This document shows positions 1 to 3,994 of a stretch of 5,367 bases of DNA, in pieces. Under the pieces are notes generated by a model. It made no database searches and was not told the origin of the DNA. It saw nothing but the letters and a program-made list of their open reading frames with translations. Source of the stretch: JBQTHP01 sp052389755. GTDB taxonomy: Bacteria > Pseudomonadota > Gammaproteobacteria > Steroidobacterales > Steroidobacteraceae. Each line of letters opens with the position of its first letter. Positions within the stretch are counted from its first letter, which is position 1. A program made the translations under genes and the position numbers. The stretch is taken from positions 1 through 5,367 of the forward strand of contig JBQTHP010000030.1 of NCBI GenBank assembly GCA_052389755.1, written 5' to 3'.

Positions 1-189
1 CAGCCCGATCGCCAGGTTGGTGTCGAAGGCGAAACCGCTCGGGAAGGCGCGCGACATGCCGATCGAAAGCGTGCTCGTGTTGACGTAGGTTCCCGGCACC
101 TCGGCGCCCTCGACACGCGTGCGGCCCGTAAAGCTCTGCTCGAACGCGAAGCTCACGGAGGTCTCCAGGTCAATGCTCGTATTCGCGCG
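1..189 (-). pseudogene. Outer-membrane beta-barrel protein, 5'-truncated fragment running off the left edge
   Basis: An open minus-strand frame of 63 codons runs from position 189 to the window's left edge. It is closed upstream by TGA at 190-192. The translation (beginning RANTSIDLETSVSF, then EQSFTGRT, VPGTYVNTSTLSIG, and FDTNLAIGL) alternates polar and hydrophobic residues with Gly/Asn turns. This resembles the last strands of a Gram-negative outer-membrane barrel. I see no ATG at its head. The first possible starts are GTG at 156 and ATG in residue 45, both inside barrel-like sequence, so the N-terminal half and signal peptide appear to be missing. The RES toxin gene ends only 57 bp upstream, leaving no room for the missing part. 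The likeliest reading is a gene cut by acquisition of the neighbouring toxin-antitoxin cluster. A frameshift or a second small gene cannot be excluded. The family assignment rests on residue pattern only. Confidence 0.5.
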
Positions 190-213
190 TCATGTTGCAT
201 GCGGCATGCGCGC
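185..213. other. Imperfect hairpin between the RES gene and the barrel fragment
   Basis: GCGCG-T-CATG at 185-194 pairs with CATG-CGCGC at 205-213, a 9-bp stem with one bulged T and a 10-nt loop. It lies 36 bp past the RES stop on the minus strand. It has no following U-tract in that direction, so it is at best a weak or factor-assisted transcription end. It could equally be a scar at the junction of the toxin-antitoxin DNA and the truncated gene. Confidence 0.25.
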
Positions 214-248
214 TCGATCGCCAGACGAGATACCCGTCGGGCCGGTAC

Positions 249-752
249 CTACGATTTCGTCCGGCGGAAGGCCAATAGCGCGCGCAATCGTTCGTCCAGG
301 CTCGCAGGATAAGGCTCGCCAACTTCGATCGAACGACTCTGCGCGTGTTGTGCGTTGATCAGTACGTTGCGCTCGAATGGCGAGAGCACCGACGGCACTA
401 TCAGAACCGCCGAACGCCCCTCGTCATACCACTTATCCCCGTAGCTGCGGCTGGCTGTATACGGCCGAGCGCGATGCCAATCCGGCAATTCCTCGGCCTC
501 CAGCACCTCTCGTGACACCTCGACCGGAATCGTCAGCTGCACCACGGTGAGGCGCGGCGGCAGCTCGCCGAGATTGAAGTGAACCAGAGTTTCGAGGACC
601 GCGAGGGAATAGTTTTCAGCCGCATGAATGACGTACCTCCCTGGATGCGTCCAGCGACTTCCCCAGCGGAACGCGCCGCTACCGTCGAAGGCCGGCACGT
701 CACCGCGAGCGATACGGTAGGCGGCGAACGCACCCTCAAACCGGGAGGCCAT
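249..752 (-). CDS. RES-domain toxin of a Xre/RES type II toxin-antitoxin module
   Basis: This 167-residue protein is close to the usual length for RES toxins (about 150-200). The family signature is present: YR at 12-13, then a Gly-rich stretch before GSRW (Arg33), and HPGRYVIHAAENYSLAVLETLVH (37-58) with Glu54. Further on is SAVLIVPS (114-121), followed by ERNVLINAQH (127-136). The conserved Arg, Glu and Ser of the family correspond best to Arg33, Glu54 and Ser121, although I assigned these by eye. Characterised relatives act in the cytoplasm on NAD+ (MbcT phosphorolyses it) or ADP-ribosylate a host enzyme (ParT on Prs). The specific reaction here is not deducible. The ATG at 752 lies 17 bp inside the antitoxin gene and has no clear Shine-Dalgarno, so translation is probably coupled to the antitoxin. 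No key region is missing, so the toxin looks intact. Confidence 0.9.
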   Translation of the reverse strand: MASRFEGAFAAYRIARGDVPAFDGSGAFRWGSRWTHPGRYVIHAAENYSLAVLETLVHFNLGELPPRLTVVQLTIPVEVSREVLEAEELPDWHRARPYTASRSYGDKWYDEGRSAVLIVPSVLSPFERNVLINAQHAQSRSIEVGEPYPASLDERLRALLAFRRTKS

Positions 753-1164
753 GAACGCCGCGCTGCAGGACTTCTTCTACTTCTCGTGCGCCGAGCTCGG
801 TCAACGCTGCTTCGATCGGCCGGCGACCGCGAAGCTCAGGATGCGGGCGCCAGAGAAAATCCCGCGCCTTGCCATCGTCTTCCCAGATCCGGCGAGCCAT
901 GGACGCAATACGCGCGAGACGCTCCGTTGTCGCGCTGTGTACGGCGCTCAGGCGCCGGCTCCGCTGGTAACTCGCGCGCGGGATCACGCGGTTGCGCAAC
1001 TTCGCTCGCTCGGTTGGCGGCGCGGCAAACTCGATCACGTGATCGAGCGCAGAGCGCGGCAGCCCCAGATTGATGGCCTCATCGAGGTCCGCCAGGCTCT
1101 TTACGCTTCTGCCTACGGCGGTGCGTCCCCCGAGCAGCTCGACGACTTCGCGATATTCGACCAT
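736..1164 (-). CDS. Antitoxin, Xre/MbcA/ParS family with DUF2384 toxin-binding domain
   Basis: This 142-residue protein is the cognate antitoxin of the RES toxin, which follows with a 17-bp overlap. Residues 1 to about 90 form the Xre-like helix-turn-helix part, including the Arg-rich RLSAVHSATTERLARIASMA (71-90). Residues 97-140 are the DUF2384 (MbcA/ParS toxin-binding) domain, with ARDFLWRPHPELRGRRPIEAA followed by LGAREVEEVLQRGVHG. In this family that domain buries the active site of the RES partner, while the helix-turn-helix represses the operon. The start is uncertain by two codons. ATG at 1164 has GGAA six bases before it. A TTG at 1170 has GAGG seven bases before it and would give 144 residues. 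I prefer the ATG as a stronger initiation codon. Two inverted repeats in the promoter just upstream are the obvious binding sites. Confidence 0.88.
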   Translation of the reverse strand: MVEYREVVELLGGRTAVGRSVKSLADLDEAINLGLPRSALDHVIEFAAPPTERAKLRNRVIPRASYQRSRRLSAVHSATTERLARIASMARRIWEDDGKARDFLWRPHPELRGRRPIEAALTELGAREVEEVLQRGVHGLPV

Positions 1165-1174
1165 ATGCAATTCC

Positions 1175-1192
1175 GTGCCTCAGATGAGGCAC
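1175..1192. promoter_or_regulatory. Operator 1 of the Xre-RES module
   Basis: This is a perfect 8-bp inverted repeat with a 2-bp centre, GTGCCTCA-GA-TGAGGCAC. It lies directly downstream of the predicted -10 hexamer and covers the predicted transcription start (near 1186). A repressor dimer bound here would block initiation. The symmetry is seen directly. Its use by the Xre antitoxin is inferred from position and from autoregulation known in this family. Confidence 0.7.
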
Positions 1193-1221
1193 ATGATAGC
1201 CTCACCTGAGCCATCGCACAA
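1193..1221 (-). promoter_or_regulatory. Sigma70-like promoter of the Xre-RES module
   Basis: Reading the minus strand, TTGTGC (1221-1216) and TATCAT (1198-1193, five of six matches to TATAAT) are separated by exactly 17 bp. The predicted start falls near 1186, giving a 5' leader of roughly 22 nt before the ATG at 1164. The -35 is weak (three of six). The promoter sits in the 83-bp gap after the PIN gene, so this module can be expressed independently of the upstream RHH-PIN pair. Confidence 0.6.
1199..1212. promoter_or_regulatory. Operator 2 of the Xre-RES module
   Basis: GCCTCA-CC-TGAGCC shares the core CTCA-NN-TGAG with operator 1, with one mismatched pair outside the core. It lies within the -35/-10 spacer. 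Its centre is 22 bp from that of operator 1, close to two helical turns, so two dimers could bind the same DNA face cooperatively. Function is inferred. Confidence 0.6.
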
Positions 1222-1247
1222 ATGCCGGCTGCCCACGCTAGCCTTCA

Positions 1248-1649
1248 CTACCCACTAGTGCGCCTCCAGAATTCGCCAGGCTTTACGATCGCGATTCCCT
1301 GAAACTCGCCCAGCGCCAGGAGATCCTTGTCGACTGTGATGAGCAAGGTCGCCTCGGCGGCGAGTGCCGTGCCGAGTACCGGAATATCTTCAGGATCGCG
1401 GCACGCACCTTCCGGCACTGTCGCCGGTTCGACCCTCGTGGCGACGCCAGCAAGAAATCTTGTGACGCTACGAAGCGCGCTCGTTGGGAAACCGAACTTG
1501 TCTGTCAGCTTGCGCGCAACTTCATCGAGGATGTATTGAGACGTCACGAGCTCATGCTGCATCAGCACGTCCTCGAGAAGTTCGGCACAAATGCCGGCAC
1601 GCGTGATATGCGCGGCAATAAGGACGGACGAGTCGAGCACGATCCTCAC
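1248..1649 (-). CDS. PIN-domain toxin (PIN_3 / COG1569-like), probable RNase
   Basis: This 133-residue protein has the full acidic set of a PIN nuclease: Asp6 in the N-terminal strand (MRIVLDSSVLIAA), Glu43 in LDEV, Asp85/Asp88 in CRDPEDIPVLGTALAAEA, and Asp107 in LLITVDKDLL. The DPEDxPVLxxALAAxA pattern and a C-terminal PGEFW match the 'putative toxin component, PIN family' group more closely than classic VapC. Such proteins are Mg2+-dependent RNases; the RNA cut here is unknown. The start codon is GTG, and its first four bases overlap the antitoxin stop (GTGA, 1649-1646). No good Shine-Dalgarno precedes it, which points to coupled translation. The stop at 1248 is 27 bp before the -35 of the next toxin-antitoxin pair. 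All acidic residues are present, so it is probably active. Confidence 0.9.
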   Translation of the reverse strand: MRIVLDSSVLIAAHITRAGICAELLEDVLMQHELVTSQYILDEVARKLTDKFGFPTSALRSVTRFLAGVATRVEPATVPEGACRDPEDIPVLGTALAAEATLLITVDKDLLALGEFQGIAIVKPGEFWRRTSG

Positions 1650-1867
1650 GACTCATCGAGCGTCCGAAATACATCCTCGTCGGTGTGAATCCCGCGTGCC
1701 TGCGCAAGCGGAACGAGCTTGCGGCGGAGCCTGTGAAACTCGCCGACGCTGAGATAACGGCTCAGCGCCTCACGCGCCAGGTCGCTTTTTGAGAGCCCGG
1801 ACGCCGCGCTCTGACGGGTGAGCGCCTTGTCCATGGAGTCGGGAAGTCTCAGAGTAATCGTAGCCAT
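1646..1867 (-). CDS. Ribbon-helix-helix (CopG-like) antitoxin of the PIN toxin
   Basis: This 73-residue protein begins MATITLRLPDSM, the classic DNA-contacting beta-strand of RHH repressors (Thr3, Thr5 and Arg7 alternate outward). Helix A (SMDKALTRQSAAS) and helix B (SKSDLAREALSRYL) follow. The tail, about residues 45-73 (HRLRRKLVPLAQARGIHTDEDVFRTLDES), should be the part that wraps the PIN toxin. The frame is open upstream to beyond 2170, but that part reads as non-protein-like sequence. ATG 1867 is the only start giving the canonical RHH N-terminus. There is no Shine-Dalgarno before it. Together with the promoter placed just upstream, this suggests a leaderless mRNA. It overlaps the PIN gene by 4 bp and should repress its own promoter as an RHH dimer of dimers. 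Confidence 0.88.
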   Translation of the reverse strand: MATITLRLPDSMDKALTRQSAASGLSKSDLAREALSRYLSVGEFHRLRRKLVPLAQARGIHTDEDVFRTLDES

Positions 1868-1881
1868 GTAAGTAAATGTAA
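1866..1881. repeat. TTACAT direct repeats at the RHH antitoxin start (candidate operator)
   Basis: On the minus strand the sequence is TTACAT-TTAC-TTACAT, with the two hexamers 10 bp apart and an extra TTAC between them. It is an AT-rich island in GC-rich DNA and spans the -10 element through the ATG. RHH proteins commonly bind short repeats about one helical turn apart, so this is the natural operator candidate. The repeat is seen; binding is inferred. Confidence 0.45.
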
Positions 1882-2084
1882 TACAGCAGGCGTCGCTGCT
1901 CAAGTCGATCGACGACGCGACCGTTCTCCTCTGAATAACGATATGGCTCTCCGGCCCGGGCGAGGTTCGCAGAACGCGGACCACGTCACACGCGGGACCC
2001 GGCCACGCCATTGCTTCGTAACACATCGCCCTCACACTACCGGGCCGTAACGAAGCGGCGCATTTGCAGCCGCGAAGGAACTGT
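1868..2084. other. Divergent intergenic region between the toxin-antitoxin cluster and the plus-strand genes
   Basis: The left end holds the RHH-PIN promoter. The rest shows no protein-like frame that I trust on either strand. A 7-bp inverted repeat (GCTTCGT at 2013-2019, ACGAAGC at 2050-2056) with a 30-bp gap and a 5-bp hairpin (2055-2059 with 2069-2073) precede the Shine-Dalgarno of the small open frame. No convincing plus-strand -35/-10 pair stands out, although one must exist here or further left if the plus-strand genes are expressed. Confidence 0.4.
1875..1903 (-). promoter_or_regulatory. Predicted promoter of the RHH-PIN module, giving a leaderless mRNA
   Basis: TTGAGC (1903-1898, four of six matches to the -35 consensus) and TACATT (1880-1875, four of six to the -10) are 17 bp apart on the minus strand. 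Seven bases separate the -10 from the A of the ATG at 1867, so transcription should begin at or next to the start codon. The absence of any Shine-Dalgarno agrees with this. Hexamer matches alone are weak evidence. Confidence 0.45.
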
Positions 2085-2183
2085 ATGGATCTGGCTGGAT
2101 GTCTGTTGGTCGGAGCTACCGTGCTGCTGGTTGCACACTTCATCGCGTTTCTTCGCACGCAATGGGCGCGCACGCGCTTATAG
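2085..2183 (+). CDS. Possible small single-pass membrane protein (32 aa)
   Basis: I do not recognise this gene. ATG at 2085 is preceded by GAAGGAA (2074-2080), a good Shine-Dalgarno with 4-5 bases of spacing, and the frame ends at TAG 2181-2183. The product starts MDLAGCLLVGATVLLVAHF, a hydrophobic stretch of about 20 residues, and finishes with a short basic tail (Arg24, Arg29, Arg31). The pattern is typical of a membrane microprotein oriented with its C-terminus in the cytoplasm. Cys6 follows LAG, but there is no charged n-region, so a lipoprotein reading is weak. It lies 123 bp upstream of the cytochrome-barrel gene in the same direction. It may be a partner or a translated leader, or a chance open frame. 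The strong ribosome site is the main argument for it. Confidence 0.4.
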   Translation: MDLAGCLLVGATVLLVAHFIAFLRTQWARTRL

Positions 2184-2228
2184 ATCCCGGTTCCGTTGTG
2201 CGCCGCCGTCCGCGATCATAGGCAGCCT

Positions 2229-2234
2229 GGAGGG
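2229..2234 (+). promoter_or_regulatory. Orphan Shine-Dalgarno GGAGGG upstream of the cytochrome gene
   Basis: GGAGGG lies 73 bases before the ATG at 2307, too far to serve it. The nearest plausible start is GTG at 2246 (11 bases on). That frame is one base out of register with the cytochrome and ends inside its signal-peptide region. It therefore bears on where, and whether, the cytochrome's true start is intact. Confidence 0.35.
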
Positions 2235-2306
2235 TAATCACGGCCGTGCACTCGTGCCGGGATCACCGGTTATCTGCGCTGCGCGGACGGCAGGCGTTCC
2301 ATCGTC

Positions 2307-3359
2307 ATGAGTCTGGTCTTGCTCTTTGCACCGGCCGCGATGGTGGGACCGGCGGCCGCTGCTGACCTCGAAACCGGCAAACGCATCTTCCAGGAGACCT
2401 GCGCTGCCTGCCATGGTGCGAAGGGTCGTCCCGATCCAGATAGCCCCGTTGTGAAGGCGTTCGATCCCCCGCCGGCCGATTTGTCGGATCCGCTCTTCAA
2501 CAGCCGTGAGCCCGCGCTCGACTGGGAGCTCGTCGTCAAGCATGGAGGGCAGGCGCTCGGACTCTCGCCGCAGATGCCGCCCTGGGGCGAAGCCTTGAGT
2601 GACGACGAGATTGCGAGCGTCGTGGGTTACATCAAGACGCTTGCGGATACCCGCGGCTACCCGCCGGGAGAGATGAACCTGATGCTCCCGATCCGGACAA
2701 AGAAGGCGTTTCTCGAGGATGAAGTCGTCTGGGGCTCGCGGTATGAGACGCGGAACGGGCAAGACGTCTGGCGAAACGTCCTCGAGTTCGAATGGCGTAT
2801 TGGAGCGCGCGGTCAGGGGATCGTCGAGCTCGTGCACGAGGATAGCGGACCGGAGAACGAGCTAACGGAGGTGGAGCTCGGATACAAGCACGCACTCGCC
2901 TGGAGCCTGGAGAGGCGATACCTGCTCTCGGGCGCGGTGATCGTTGCCGTTCCGACCGACAGTGAAGCGTCGGAGGAGATCATTCCCTATCTTGCGTTCG
3001 CCAAGGAATTGAACGCGCAGGCGACGCTGCAGACGAGCGCGCGGGCGATACTGCCGACCGATGAACTCGACCAAGGGGCGCTCGAGTTGGCGGGGATCGT
3101 TCATTGGATCTGGTCGGACTGGCCCAGGCGCGTGTTTCCCGCACTCGAGCTCACCGCCACCACGCCGTTTGAGCGTGGCTCAAGCGATGCAGTCCAGTTC
3201 ACCGTATTGCCGCAGATCCGGATCGGACTGACGCGTGGCGGGCATGTGGCCTTGAATCTCGGCGCCGAGGTGCCTCTGAGTGATCAGGCTTATGACTACC
3301 GCGCTCACTTGACGCTGCTCTGGGACTTCGCGGACGGCGGCTTTTTTCAGGGTTGGTGA
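2307..3359 (+). CDS. Exported mono-haem cytochrome c fused to an outer-membrane-barrel-like domain
   Basis: This is a 350-residue protein. Residues 1-19 are a hydrophobic, Ala-rich export signal with a likely AAA-A cleavage before Asp20. Residues 20-113 are a class I-type cytochrome c domain. It has CAACH (32-36) for covalent haem, Met90 in QMPPWG as the probable sixth ligand, and the closing helix LSDDEIASVVGYIKTLA. Residues 114-350 contain repeated amphipathic strands with aromatic girdles (for example VLEFEWRIGARG, IPYLAFAKEL, FPALELTATTPF, VQFTVLPQIRIGLT, AHLTLLWDF). The chain ends in an aromatic (Gly-Trp), as outer-membrane barrels do. An electron-transfer domain displayed at the inner face of the outer membrane is the natural inference; the partner is unknown. 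The ATG lacks a Shine-Dalgarno and gives a signal peptide without a basic n-region, so the start may be wrong. The Cyc2 iron oxidase is also a cytochrome-porin fusion, but its barrel is larger. Confidence 0.8.
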   Translation: MSLVLLFAPAAMVGPAAAADLETGKRIFQETCAACHGAKGRPDPDSPVVKAFDPPPADLSDPLFNSREPALDWELVVKHGGQALGLSPQMPPWGEALSDDEIASVVGYIKTLADTRGYPPGEMNLMLPIRTKKAFLEDEVVWGSRYETRNGQDVWRNVLEFEWRIGARGQGIVELVHEDSGPENELTEVELGYKHALAWSLERRYLLSGAVIVAVPTDSEASEEIIPYLAFAKELNAQATLQTSARAILPTDELDQGALELAGIVHWIWSDWPRRVFPALELTATTPFERGSSDAVQFTVLPQIRIGLTRGGHVALNLGAEVPLSDQAYDYRAHLTLLWDFADGGFFQGW

Positions 3360-3395
3360 CGCGCAGGCACCGACAGATATCAAGGGGCGGTGGTC

Positions 3396-3401
3396 TACAC
3401 T
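3396..3401 (+). promoter_or_regulatory. Predicted -10 element of the acetyltransferase gene
   Basis: TACACT (four of six matches to TATAAT) lies 9 bp before the ATG at 3411, so transcription should begin within a few bases of the start codon. No good -35 is visible at 16-18 bp. Nothing resembling a Shine-Dalgarno lies between the element and the ATG, consistent with a leaderless transcript. Confidence 0.4.
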
Positions 3402-3410
3402 GAACGCGCC

Positions 3411-3947
3411 ATGCATCACATCCGCGCTGCGACGCTTGCCGACAAAGTGGAACTCGAGCTGCTGATCGCGCGCTCCGCGCGCGAACTCAGCAAAGGCGAC
3501 TACACTGCGGAGCAAGTAGAGGGCGCGCTGGGCGGCGCCTTCGGCGTCGACACGCAACTGATCACCGACGGGACGTACTTCGTCGTCGAGTGCGAAGACA
3601 GAATCGTGGGTTGCGGCGGTTGGAGCCGACGTCGGACGTTGTTTGGAAGCGATGCGCGCGCCGAACGCGATGCGGGCGAACTGGACCCGCAGGTCGATGC
3701 GGCGAAGATTCGCGCATTCTTTGTCGATCCCGACTATGTCCGTCGAGGAATCGGCCAGACGATTCTTCAGCACTGCGAAAATGAAGCGCGGGCCCGTGGC
3801 TTTCGGCGATTCGAACTCATGGCGACCTTGCCTGGCGTCCGGCTCTATCGCGAGTACGGCTACGTCGGCGACGCGCACGTGCAGTACGAAATGCAGCCGG
3901 GCCTGACGATCGACTTTGTTCCCATGAGCAAGGACGAGCGTGAATAG
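3411..3947 (+). CDS. GNAT-family N-acetyltransferase
   Basis: This 178-residue protein is of normal single-domain GNAT length. It starts HHIRAATLAD, the usual first strand and helix. Residues 55-71 (TYFVVECEDRIVGCGGW) give the central strands. Residues 99-115 (KIRAFFVDPDYVRRGIG) are motif A with the acetyl-CoA pyrophosphate loop Arg111-Arg112-Gly113-Ile114-Gly115. Residues 135-152 include LYREYGYV, the motif B end of the fold. The substrate cannot be inferred; proteins of this type acetylate small amines, antibiotics or protein N-termini. An in-frame GTG at 3390 would add seven residues, but it lies at or before the predicted -10 element, so ATG 3411 is preferred. The gene is 51 bp after the cytochrome stop but seems to have its own promoter. 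It converges with the receptor gene across 47 bp. Confidence 0.88.
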   Translation: MHHIRAATLADKVELELLIARSARELSKGDYTAEQVEGALGGAFGVDTQLITDGTYFVVECEDRIVGCGGWSRRRTLFGSDARAERDAGELDPQVDAAKIRAFFVDPDYVRRGIGQTILQHCENEARARGFRRFELMATLPGVRLYREYGYVGDAHVQYEMQPGLTIDFVPMSKDERE

Positions 3948-3994
3948 CAGGGGCGTGCGATGGCAGGCCCCGGCGTTGCGTGCGACCGATCGTC
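3948..3994. other. Convergent gene junction without a clear terminator
   Basis: The acetyltransferase and receptor genes end tail to tail here. GGGGC (3950-3954) can pair with GCCCC (3967-3971) across a 12-nt loop, but no T-tract follows on either strand. I see no standard bidirectional intrinsic terminator. Confidence 0.3.

Noticed and set aside
119..358. 79-residue plus-strand open frame
   Set aside because: It lies antisense to the end of the RES gene and the barrel fragment, and it shows no domain pattern.
579..1209. Long plus-strand open frames opposite the Xre-RES genes
   Set aside because: Their translations are Arg/Ala-rich shadow sequence, while the minus strand carries recognisable RES and DUF2384 domains.
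2013..2056. Inverted repeat GCTTCGT/ACGAAGC as a regulator site or attachment site
   Set aside because: Seven base pairs with a 30-bp gap and no link to a regulator or recombinase are too weak to call.
1..2084. Transposon or integron ends flanking the toxin-antitoxin cluster
   Set aside because: I found no matching terminal inverted repeats, target-site duplication or recombinase gene on either side.
1868..2173. N-terminal extension of the RHH antitoxin frame up to 2173
   Set aside because: The extension has Cys/Arg/His-rich random composition, and the canonical RHH strand begins exactly at ATG 1867.
3341..3346. Six-T run as a terminator tail or slippery site at the end of the cytochrome gene
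   Set aside because: It lies inside the coding sequence (Phe-Phe), no strong stem precedes it, and the frame continues normally to the stop.
2307..3359. Calling the cytochrome-barrel protein Cyc2
   Set aside because: Only the general fusion layout is shared; the barrel is too short and the residues around the haem motif differ from what I know of Cyc2.
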